This document shows positions 1-11,800 of a DNA stretch of 64,000 bases, piece after piece. This DNA is from Ctena decussata (taxonomy: Eukaryota > Mollusca > Bivalvia > Lucinida > Lucinidae), in the NCBI GenBank assembly GCA_963989385.1, contig OZ022502.1, positions 15,239,001-15,303,000 of the forward strand, read 5' to 3'. Position numbers and translations under genes: made by a program. The first letter of the stretch is position 1, and the number at the start of each line of letters is the position of its first letter. The notes beneath the pieces were generated by a model. The model was not told where the DNA came from, ran no database searches, and saw only the letters and a list, made by a program, of their open reading frames with translations.

Positions 1-61
1 CACAGTTCAGAGTTCCTGATATGGCAAGCATTTGATAAAAATTCAGGGTATTTTTAACTAT

Positions 62-288
62 GTAACCAACAAAGTGGCTGTGTGCCCAGCACAGACTCAG
101 ATCAGCCTGTGCATCTGCCCAGTCTGAGCAGAGACCTCGCTAAGCACTTAAAGGGTAGCAAAGGGCCTAAGCTATCTACGTTGGACAGCGAAGACTCTGT
201 TCAGACTGGGCGGATGCCAAGGCTGATCTGAGTCTGCGCTGGGCGCACAACAATTTTGTTGGTTTTCGTGTGTCCTGGCTCATATAAA
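62..288. repeat. Foldback element, 240-bp family, copy 1
   Basis: Two arms (ACCAACAAAGTGG...CAGACTCAGATCAGCCTG and its reverse complement) around a centre carrying AGCTA/TAGCT; a near-complete palindrome, no coding capacity. Family-wide ends read ATGAGCCGCGACACGA and TCGTGTCGCGGCTCAT. The left terminus is eroded in this copy. Confidence 0.85.
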
Positions 289-1290
289 CATGTTGTGGCA
301 CCTCAATAAAGCCACATCATCATGTCAGTTCTATTTAGGAATCAGTCTCACACCACAAGGTATGTTTTTATGCAAGATTTAGAAAAATCATCACAGAATT
401 TTAAACAAATACTCTCCATACTTGCAGCTCTGGATAAACTAGAACTCTGCACACAGCTACTAATTTCCATGGCAAAAAGATTCAAGTCACACATAAAACT
501 TTACCTGGCATTTCTTCATTGTTCAAAAAATGAAACAAAGTGAAATTGAAGTAATATTTAACAGCTGATAAACTGAAAATCTTCTCTTTACCCCATTAAT
601 GGTTAGCTTCCAATGAAAGCAGTCTTCTTTAACACTGGGTATACAAAGACTACATATGGCAGAAAGCGGCATATATCCAGTAATATTTATGGAAATTGTT
701 GTACTCAAAAGAACCTACAATAAATCAGAGACCCTTATGCTCATAAAGGGCTGTCCAAAACTGCATTAATGGGTTAACTCTTACACTAGTACACTTCCAT
801 TATAGTATCTAATAAGAAAAAAGATAACTGACAGTCTAAGTAAGACCTGGTCAGACTGTTAATTTTATAAAATCCTAGTAGTTGTTTGACATGACTAATG
901 GCTGTTAAGAGTACACTTTTCTGTTGTCTGAGTCTTGAGAGTTGTGCAAGATGGTACTGGTGTGCTACAGTTTGTGTAATCTGGCTTTGATGGGGATTTG
1001 ATTATAAGATCTAGGGGACGCAAAAGCATAGGAAATTGAAGTAAAAAGTGGGAAATTATTTTCTCAAGAAATTATAATCAATATCTGATTACAGTCAAGA
1101 AAAAATTTTTATCATAAAATAAGAAAATATTATAAAAATAAATAAAACTCTCTGAACACTCATGCTTTTAGAGTGTTTTAAGGTAGAGGTCATAAGCATT
1201 GGTAAGCAAATCATGCTGAAGTAGGCCAAATAGTAATATATGTCATTTCTCTTTGAGCTGTTTCATGCTTGTCCACACTTCCATACTTAC
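289..1290. other. Intronic sequence without recognised features
   Basis: AT-rich, with no dynein-like exon found on the minus strand and no repeat seen elsewhere in the window. The next exons after AAA2 must lie here in very short form or beyond position 1. Confidence 0.5.
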
Positions 1291-1329
1291 AGCTAATATC
1301 ATTTGAAACTTTTTGTCACTGATTTCTCC
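1291..1329 (-). CDS. Candidate 39-nt micro-exon of the dynein-like gene
   Basis: Would add 13 codons (GEISDKKFQMILA) in phase 0-0, directly compatible with exon 31. It is flanked by TTTCTAG and GTAAGT, with a TACTAAC branch-point match at 1339-1345. The branch point is only about 12 nt from the acceptor, closer than usual, and the peptide has no clear family match, so this is tentative. Confidence 0.25.
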
Positions 1330-1751
1330 CTAGAAAGAGTTAGTAGCATGAAACATATTGTCAAACTGTAAAAGCAAGAAGCAAGAAATGTACCTAATTT
1401 GTGTAAAGAAAAATAACTGACATGCATGTTGCTTGAAAAGGTAAAATGATTGACATGTTGATTTGATGTTTTTAAATTAATCTACTTTCTTTAATCTGTT
1501 AATTAACTCTGCAGTTACCTTTTACTGTTTCTCATTAAGAAACAAAAACTGTGCACTGTCAATACAGTGGAGGATTGCATATCTCTGATTTCTGTCTAAA
1601 TGCATACAGCCTATACCTAATGATATTTTATCACAGTGCATTATCTTGATAAAGCTTATCATAGTGCATTACTTTGTTTCTTTAATGTATTCCTTCATCC
1701 ACAAGAGCCAATTTTAAGACCTTAGCAATGTCTAATTCCACTCTTTAAATT

Positions 1752-1852
1752 TTTGGCCAAAGGTCTTCTTCAGCAAAACGGAACTTCGTAGAAAAATGGC
1801 TACTAACATGTAATTCTCTACAAAGTTCCAATTTCTTAAAGAAGGCCTTTGG
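1752..1852. repeat. Imperfect inverted repeat
   Basis: TGGCCAAAGGTCTTCTTCAG...GGAACTTCGTAGA pairs with TCTACAAAGTTCC...AAGAAGGCCTTTGG. Short foldback element with no ORF. Confidence 0.65.
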
Positions 1853-2439
1853 GTGAAATATTTAGAGAGTTTAATTAGCCATTGCTTAGCTCTTTTCCTA
1901 TTGGAAAACATTTACAAGTTATTTCAGACCTTAATTCAGTGCACTTCAAAACCAGGAAAAGGTATCAATTCAGAGTTAATAAACAGATTTCAGCAGGTTG
2001 GGATATATTTGTATATTTTTCCTTTTTGCAATAACCATCCAGATAAGGAGGACACTAATTATTTTCTGTGTATGTTTTTTTTCTGAGCCTGCTTTGGAAT
2101 TTTATTCTGGTGACAGCAATAAAGTGTGCAAAGATAAAACAGATTTACCACCATGACAAATAAATCCCAATCTAGCAAAATGAAATCTTATGCAAAGCTG
2201 CGGCTCTGCAAGAAGCACTGAATAAAATCCGAATTCAAAGCATCTTCAAAAGCAGCAAATTCTTTCCTTTTCACTGGACCAGATCCAGACACTTCACATC
2301 CATTTTCCACTGTACCAGCTTTACCATGAATATCTTGACATCTAAACCTTTTAGCTTACAGGTTACCAGAAAAATTCTAAAAATTGGGACACTTAAAATA
2401 AGTATCATCACTGTCTTGAAAATTAAACACTTTGTTCTA

Positions 2440-2720
2440 CAATGCAGTAATGCATCCAAAAAATGCAGTTGGAATGGCAAACAATGAAAAAATTACTCCC
2501 GTTCTCTTTGAGGAGCAGTCTGATCTGGTCTGCAATGTGTGCTCAGACTTATCTGGTCCAATACTTAGAATTTTTATGTTACTTCATCTTCAAATTTGAA
2601 GGAGTCGAATTTGTCCCATCTGAGACTGCTTTTATAAATTTGGCAAGCAGTGCATATCCTGATTTGTAGCAGAGACTAATCTGGGTCTACAATGATTGCT
2701 CAGGCATTTCTGTCAAGATA
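2440..2720. repeat. Diverged relative of the TA-target element
   Basis: Shares GCATCCAAA...GGCAAACA and GAGCAGTCTGATCTGGTCT with the elements at 22142 and 58001, but termini cannot be fixed. Confidence 0.45.
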
Positions 2721-2773
2721 TTTAGAGTAAATATGATATCAGATAGCTATCACGTAAACTCAAATACACTTAC

Positions 2774-2860
2774 ATGTATTTCTTGCGGAGTTCTGCTTTC
2801 CAGCCAAGACTTGGCCAGTGGTCTCCAGCCCACTACATCTTTATCAATGTACACTATGCC
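2774..2860 (-). CDS. DNHD1: Dynein-like gene, window exon 31 (after AAA2 sensor)
   Basis: 29 codons: GIVYIDKDVVGWRPLAKSWL then ESRTPQEIH, the (C)GIVYM....LGW.P...SWL motif that follows SPATVSR in every heavy chain. Acceptor TTTGCAG, donor GTAAGT; phase 0-0. This is the last exon I can place securely; the rest of the motor lies to the left of the window. Confidence 0.95.
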
Positions 2861-5800
2861 CTGCAAAAAATTTAGTGCTGATTAATTAAGATTATGTAAC
2901 TTTCTTGTTCATGTAATGTCATTAAAGGAAAACCAAGCTGCCAGGTTTGCCTCAGTCACTGAAAAAAATGGTGTACTCATAATGTAAATACATGCAGTTT
3001 ATAGTATTGTGCAACATGTAAAAGAAAGTCAACAACAAGAACAATTAGATAATTTCAAGGAAACATTTTTAAGTGCAATCGTTCTACATAATCATATCTT
3101 TCAAGACAAACAAATAAAACTCACACTTATACTGGTACAGGTTTCATAAGTGGGGGTTTGAAAATAATTTTATTTTTTTTTCATTTGTAAAAATGTATGC
3201 AGTGACCCCTAGTTATTAACTACTGCACTTATATTTCCATGACATGCAAACAGAAATTATCATCAAAGCTAAACTTTGTCTACAAAATACATTTTACAGC
3301 CTTTTGAACTTTTATGATACAGAAGCAGGGTTCTTACAGTTCTATCAACAGTAGCAGGTGAAGCTTCTGACAGATTATCTGTTTCAAACACAACAATAAT
3401 GTTCTCTGACAGGAACAGCTTATCACCATTCCTCAGGTGTAGTACTCGGTCTCCATTGAGTATACTGTTAAAGTTGTCAGCCCAGCAAGCATGGAGTGGC
3501 CCATCTAGGCATAACCAGGTCTTGCTCAAGTTCTGTAAATCAGAAAAATGTTTTTGCCAACAGAAAAATGAAGGCAATACCTAGGGAGAAAAGAAAGGGA
3601 AACCATCATGCCTAATTTAAAAACACCTGTGCTTTCCTAAATTAGAGGTCAGAATGGCTTTCTATAATGCAATGTTTTCTTTCTATTCCAACTTTATTTT
3701 CTTCTAAAATCATATTACTGGCAAGATCATATTTTAAATACATTTGAAAGGAATCCTGAGGCACCACTATCAGAATCCAATAATCTTGATATTTAGCTCA
3801 AACTAAAACTGTTAACAATTCAGACCCACCATCTATCAGAAACTGGTCTTGGAGAAGATGAACAAACAGTTTGAATGCAGCTCACAAAAAAGAACATACC
3901 TGATTTAAATGCACTATACTCATTTATCAAACATACTTCAAATAATAGTAACTTAGCAGGATTGATACTGACATATTTTTGCCAACTGTTTCAGTGTGAG
4001 TTTGTCATACAAAACTCAGTGTAAAAAACAGTCTTAATACAGTCTTATTTCTGGACTTTATTTTGTCATTCAATAAAATACATGTGATTCTTGTTCATTA
4101 TCTACTTTATAGTTTAATTATTTAAATTTACCACTTAAGCTGACAGAATCACACAGATCCATCACACAAGTAAGTTTTACAGTATAATTTTGTAAAATTT
4201 CAAAGTATTGCTTTAGTAAGACTTATAGCATTCACATAAAATTAAATATTCAGTCATTTTAGAAAATTTCCACCATTTAACAACGGGAACAACTTGCATG
4301 ACTTCCTGTTTGCTTTCCTGGATGACATAGCCCTTTCAAAATGGGGTCTACTCTTAAAGGAAAGAACCTGCTTCAAAAGGAGCAAACATTGTCCATTTAA
4401 AAGCTGACCCTATTGAGATGGTGAATGAAAATGACAGAGTTTTGCTTCCTTGGAAAGTGCACCAATTAACATAATTTGCCTTCACTTAATCCTATTGCAC
4501 TCAGAACGGCCAAAACTCTATGGAGTTTTGGCCGTTCTGAGTGCAATAGTGTTAAATATTACATACCCTATTGGCTTTTCTACATGCATTTGTGAATATA
4601 CCATCCACCCAATCATTGTTCTGATTCAAATTTCCAAACATCAGCTCCTGCTCATCAACAACCAGAGGGTCAATCTTGATCAGTTTATGAGCCTTCTCTG
4701 AAGAACTCCCCTTGCTCCCTGTAGAGCCCCTTGAGGCTCCTCTAGGTGTCAAAGACAGAGCTTCCACCAATGTATGAATACAGCTGCTCTTCCCACTGCC
4801 TGGGGGTCCAGCAACAATGACACCTATGTAAGAAAAAATATACAGACTAATGACAAGTGTTTGCTGCTTTGAAACTTTGTCACTTAGATTAAGGAAAGAT
4901 GTAATTTCCTAAATTTAATTTTCATAGCAAAATTACCAGAATTACATCTCTTGTTTGTGTGAGAATCGTAAGAACAAGCTTTTAACAAATTATTCCTGTG
5001 TCATGATAAACTGTTTTGATTAAGCAAATACTTTGAAGTAAATCAGATTTAAACCTATACTAGAAAATCACTGAGTCATTCAGGTCTTCTTGTAGTAAAT
5101 CAGTAATCACAGACTGCCTAACACTACTTTCAGTAACAGAATGCCTCAATTTCTTTCAAAATAAATTACATATATGAGAAACCAACAATGTGGTTGTGCG
5201 CCCAGCGCAGACTCAGATCAGCCTGGGCATCCACCCAGTTTGACCAGGATCTTCATTAAGTGCTCAAAGGGTAGCTAAGGGTCTAAGCTACCTCCATGCG
5301 GACAGCCAAGACTCTGATCAGACTGGGCTGGGCGCACAACCACATTGTTGGTTTTGTCGTGTCGCGGTTCATATATGGTAGTCTGCCATACAGTTCACCA
5401 TTCATATGTAAAGCTATAACTTACCATGATGTACACTAGCCAGATTATAAAGCTGGTTACATTTGGTAAGCCAGGGTTTGTGAGGCACAAGTCCTTTCTC
5501 TTTAGCTTTAGTGTCTAGTGCCAGGTCAAGGTCATAGTTCCTAGAGCGAGCTGAGATTGTGGCAATACTGGGTGGAGGGTCTGGCAGACCAGCGAATGTG
5601 TCTTTCAGAATGTTCTTGAATATTGGCATTGTCTGGAATGAAATATATAGTTTTCGTTATTTTACACTGAAAGAATACCTGGTATTTTGTGGCCATTTTC
5701 TCAAAGGGGAACATACTTTTGTGACTTCCAGTTTGCTTCCTCTCCAAACAATGGGGCTACTCTTAAAGGAAGAATTTGCTCTTAGGAGAAGTGATTACTT

Positions 5801-8800
5801 TCCTTTCAGAGCTGACCTCTATGAACAGGCAGAAAAATTCTTCTGGTCTTAGACTAAACTCTTGATACTATTCCCATTTAACTGTAAATGCTATCTTTTA
5901 GTCACTATAAAAACATACCCAGGCACATGATGTTGGAATGACGTCACCATGCTGCATCATCATCAGTACAACGTCATGACAATATCATGTGCCTGCTGGG
6001 TAAAGGCACTAAATTATTAGACAAAACAGTTGTGAACCATTAAGTGACTTGCTGTCTTTACTGTTTATACAAAATTGAATGTGCTCAAAACACTGTCAAC
6101 AAAATCTCTTTTTCAATGGGCATCTTTCAAGTCTCTTCTATGCTCAGGTTGTTTGAAGAAATTTACTTCAGCAGCTTTGGAACTGCATTTTCAATACCAA
6201 CTTAGAAGTTTGCTATTTCACAACTCTGCAGAATTCTGCATGCATTTTCACAGTCTTTCCTTTTCAATCCTTTACAAGTTTGTACAAACATGATAAGCAA
6301 AAAAAAAACAAAAAAAACACAAAAATTACTATACAAAGAACATGTGTTTTATCAGACTATATTTCATACAAACATGTATTTCAGAACCTGCTGGTACATG
6401 ACTGAACATGAATGTATACATTTGTAGATAAATGCTTTAAACCAAAAGTATATACACTGCGCCCACTCATAAGAATAAGAAAGTAAAAAAAAATTAAAAT
6501 CTCGGAATTTTCATTAAATGACACCAAATTTCTTTCCTGCTTTGAAAATTTTGCCCTCTACTAATACTTTAGAAGTATAAGAAACCAGCTTAAACAATTC
6601 TGGAACAGACTTTACAGTCTATCTAGATCTTTTTTTTATCATTTGCCAAACTTTTCCTTCCAAGAAAACAAGTAAAAGTTAAGAAAGTTCTAGCACATAA
6701 GTCATTTTACTGAACTCCAAAAAGTCATAGGTTTTTAGCAAAATTTAATGAATGATGGTTTGCACTGCTGCCAGCAGCTCTGCAAAAACACTTACCTCAG
6801 CAGTAAGTCTTGGGCCAATCATTTCTTCAATAGTCTGGGCAACAAGAGAATGTTCCACCTTTCCAGCAGCTGTCATTGGGTTAGGGGTACCAGCCTTCCT
6901 CATCTTAACATTGCTGGAAACCACTGTAACAAAGGAATAACAGTTGTAAATATTCTTAAGAACATTGTATTGAAGAAAGTTCAAGTGTAAATAGTCTCTA
7001 GAACAGTGTATGGAAGGAATTACATGCATAAATAGTCTTCAGAACACTGTATAAAAGAAAATGTACTTAGCTTCAGAAAACTAGTGTATGAAAGGAAGAA
7101 CATGTGTCAATATTCTTTAAAACACTGTAAGAATGGAAAACATGTGTAAATAGTCTTCAGAAAACCATATGAAAGGAAGTACATGTGTAAATGCTATTCA
7201 TAATACTGCATGAAAAGAATTACATGTAAATATTCTAAGACATGGTATGAAAGTAAGTTCATTGTAAATATTCTTCAGAACACTGTATTAATGGAAGTAC
7301 GGTCATACATATTCTTCAGAACACTGTATGGAGAGAATAACAGTTTTAAATATTTCTCAGAACTCTGTTTAATAGTAAGCTGAGTTGTAAATATTCTTTA
7401 GAACACTGTATGAAAGGAAGTACAATCAAAGTCTTTAGAACGCTTTATGGAAAACAGGTTCTACCAGTGGCAGGTCCAGAGGGGGTTCAGGGGGTTTAAA
7501 CGAACCCCCTCTTCAGCCTTAATTAATTCATTTCCATGGGGAATTTCAGGAAAAATTGGTCAAACTGCACAAATGGAACCCTCCTCAGCTAATTTGAACC
7601 CCCTTTCAAAAATTTCTGGATCCGCCCCTGGGTTATACTCTGTTAATTTTACATTTGTGTTAAGAGCTGCCTATTTTGCATGGAAGTTCTTCAATTTTGC
7701 ATCAGTTTCAAGTTGAATTGAAAAAGTGCTTCACACTTAAAGTTGTGAATCTAACAGGAACTAGCCAGTCAAATATGCTGAATAAAATATATACTGTATC
7801 ACAAAATACCAGCATATTTTGAAAATAAGCAAATAACCAACATCTGTAACAATAACCAATTAACAAGTAAATTAACAGTAAAACCAAATTCTTTCAAATG
7901 GAAGAAACTTCAGCATTTAAGTGATGATCTACTTTGGGGCTTCCTTTTTTCTCTAGCTTTTTTATCAACCATTAAGGCCTACTAGTGTTCTACATAATTT
8001 TAAGGGATATTTAGAACAGTTTAACCATTTTAGCCATTTTGACCATCTTAGCCAAAGAACTGAGGATCACACACCATTCTCCCTACATCAAGAAGCCCCT
8101 AAAATTAATGCCAAAGTTTCTCACTCCAGAATTCTTTACAACTGTTATACTTTTAAGGCTGCTTTTCTTGTTAGTGATCACTTTCAGTAGCCCGGGAAAC
8201 ATCACTTAAAAAACAATAATAATAACAACCCTTAAAGCGCCAAAAATTAAAATTGTTGAATTGGCTAACAGTGTGAATCTACACTGTTTGCCCTCTAGTG
8301 TTCGAATCTCAATATATCACTTGGATGAAACATTTTTTGAAATTCTGCAGACGTAAATTTTGTCGTCTGCTTTTTGGCGCATTAAGGAATTTTCTCCCTT
8401 CATCTTCTTTTTGTGTCTTAGGTGGATTGTGTTTTGTGATTTTAGTCTTTCAAGGGTATTTTCATTTGAGCCGGGACACCACAAAACAAAAAATTTAATG
8501 GCTATTGCCCCCCCGAGAAGACTCAGATTAGCCTGAGCATCTGCCCAGTCTGACCCAAGTCTTCATTGCTGGCATGAAGGTAGCTTTAGACCCTTAGCTA
8601 ACCTTTAAGCACAGTGAAGACTCTGATCAGACTGGACAGATTCCCAGACTTATCTGACTCTTTGCTGGACACACATGTCACTTTGTTGGTTTTGTCATGT
8701 AGCGGCTCATTTGTTTTTACAACATTGCCTAGGACTCTGATAAGTGATTTATCATTGTTAAATTAAAACTATCTTTGAAGCCTGTAAAGGTTAATTATAC

Positions 8801-11800
8801 AAAGTCTGCAACTATAGTTTTCCAGGTGTCAAATTAAGCCTAGATGGCTGACTGTATGTACTATATGCATCTGTCACCCATCCCTAGCCTTACCATAAAA
8901 GACTTACATTTGACTGTTGCTAATGGCAGTGAAAACAAAAAACACAAAAAGCAACTCTGCCTATATTTAGTTTTTTATACATTTACATTGCTATGATACC
9001 GTACTGATCCTAATAAAGGACCCTGCTCTAATAAATGTATCCTTAACTGAATCATTCTATTAGCTATTCAACAACACTATGTTAAATACACATTTCCGAC
9101 AATCATAAAACACACAAATGTTATTGTCTAAAATATTTCTACTTTTCTATATCATCTCCTACCTGTGGAACTCTGAGCAGGCAACATAGCTAATTTACTG
9201 GGTGCATCTGATGCTTGACTGTTGGACCGTGAAGCCTCCTCTTTACTTCTGAGATCAAGTTTATCCTGTGTCTTCTCATCACGGATATATTTACGTTTCT
9301 GTGTAGCTTTACGAAGAACTCCTGTCAAGGTCTCAATACTGAAGTGATGCTGAGCCTGAGGTGGCCTGAAGGTCATAAGACATGGGTTTGAGATTATAAA
9401 ACTTGAAAATAATCTCATACTCAAAGCACACTGATTGGCTGCTTCAGAGCATCTGCTCGGAAGCAGCCAATCTGTGTGCTTGTTTTTTAGTTTGAGAATG
9501 TACTCAAGTTTTATAACCTCTGGGAGAGAATTCCATGGAATACGGTGTGTGGCTGAATGACCATCTGTTTGGGAAAGAGCTGCTCATTCGGTTTACTGTA
9601 CGTGTCTTTCGTAAACTTATGTCAATTTCTGTGTGTATGTGCTTCTTTCTCTATTGGTTTTGAGAGCGGAATGTGGAATTTGATTGTTTCATTTCCTGAT
9701 CATTGCCTATCTTTTTTTTGCCGGGCCGGGTAGCACAATCTGTAGGGCACCTGACTCGTAAGTCAGAGGTCCTAGGTTCGAATCCCGGTCTGGCCACATA
9801 CTTTTGTTTCTCCTTCCGCTGATTCAAGAAGGGCAGTTGTCAGTTACTGGCGAAAGTATGTGCACTTAGTACTGGTTAACCGCTTAGGAGGTCTAAGCCT
9901 GCCCAGGAATAGTGTGGTTAGGTTAACTGACCGTCCCAACATGACCTTAGTTGTTTACCATGGACGTTAAGCATCAAATCAACCAAAAGCCTATCTTTTT
10001 ACTTTGCCTGTCAGCGTGTTGTCACAAAACAAAGCTAACCATATAACTTGACAAATGTTTGACACCTCCCCTGCCCACAACACCAGAAAAGCAATATGTA
10101 GGTCTCTTTTCTGCTAGTCTCAAGTGACACACAATTATGCCAGAAAAGCATCTGTAAAAGCTACATAACTGAATCAAAATTGCTTGTACACAGCCAAATG
10201 GTAAAACAAAGCAGATGCAATAGAAAAGCTGGATTCGAGGTTATAAAACTTGAGAATAATCTCAAACTCAAAATAAAGCACAATGATTGGCTGCTTCCGA
10301 GCATGTGCTCGGAAGCAGCCAATCAATAACTGAATCAAAATTGCTTGTACACAGCCAAATAGTAAAACAAAGCAGATGCAATAGAAAAGCTGGATTCGAG
10401 GTTATAAAACTTGAGAATAATCTCAAACTCAAAATAAAGCACAATGATTGGCTGCTTCCGAGCATGTGCTCGGAAGCAGCCAATCAGTGTGCTTTATTTT
10501 GAGTTTGAGAATGTACTCAAGTTTTATAACCTCTGGGCCAGATTATGGTACAGTAGAGTGATGAATAACTTACAGCTGATCTTTGGCTAGCTCTTGTAAC
10601 ACCTTCAACCTGGAGCCCAGTACAACTGGTGCCTTGAAGCCCAAGGAGGCACACTTGGCCCTCATGATCATTCCAAGGTCTGGTTTGACTAGAGACACAG
10701 TGCGAAACAGCTGTTTGATGTCATTAGAAATAGCTGAGAAAGCTGTGGAGGAGTTGAATAGATTCACTGTCAGATGGACTGCAACACTTCTCTTAACTGG
10801 AATCTGGAAACAAACAAAAAACAAATATACATTTATCATATGACGTCGCATCTGAGAGTGTAATAAAGCCATGCATTAAAAACGACAATCCACTAGTGGA
10901 TTAAATATGCAAATTACGTCGTAACTTTATACGTTGACATCCATAAAAACGTCGCTTTTCTAATGGCGAAATCGTGATGTTTTAGTGCAAATTTTGCTAA
11001 CAAAATGCGCTTTTAGTGTCATATGATAAATAGAATCTTGCATTCGTGCTCCTGTATTATTAAATTTATTAAACTCGTTGGGGAAAATCGATAAGATGCT
11101 CGGCAAAGCCTCGCATCTTATCTTTTTCCCCAACTTGTTTAATAAATTCAATAATACATGAGCATTCATGCAAGATCCTCTATGTAACACATGCTGCATT
11201 TATCTTGCAGGTCTGGAGAGGGATGTGAACAAGTCTTGTTTATTTTTCTCCTGAGGTTGAACAGTATCATAAATATTGGGACTAAAATACCTGAGCAAAC
11301 TGTATAGCTTCATAGTATTTCACTATGTATGGGTACTACTCCATGTTTTTGGGGGGTTTTTAAATTCATTTTTACAAAGGGAAAATTTTTGTGACTTACT
11401 GTTTGCTTCCTGGGAAGACAAAACCCTTCTATTTCATACCTGCCAAGTTTTCGATTAACAAAAGAGTGAGACTGCGCGCGAAGCCTCGATTTAGCCCCCT
11501 TTTCCACGTTAGTTCGTTCGCGGCGAAACCCATTGACAATGGAAAAGAGTGAGATTTTTTGTGTCATTTTTTTTCTCTCTTTATGCGAAACTAGAGATTG
11601 GGGATGGCAGTGGGGGAGGAGTAGTATCAGTAGGTAGTTCTTAAATGAAGAGAAACATCAAGTTTTCTTATTTACAGTTATTATTTTACTAAGATTTTAT
11701 ACATTGAGGTTGTTAAAGTGATCTGCTATCAAAAATGGCAAGTTAGGTTCTGCAATGAAGTTGCTTTAGAGAGTTTCAGCTCTGATAACATTTTGGTCTG

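Noticed and set aside
322..708. Short open frames on both strands near the left end
   Set aside because: No dynein residues, no good splice pair in phase with exon 31, and AT-rich composition like the introns.
9721..9797. Functional tRNA gene
   Set aside because: Pol III boxes are good, but the anticodon loop has six bases, the acceptor arm pairs poorly, and it is the head of a SINE with a target-site duplication.
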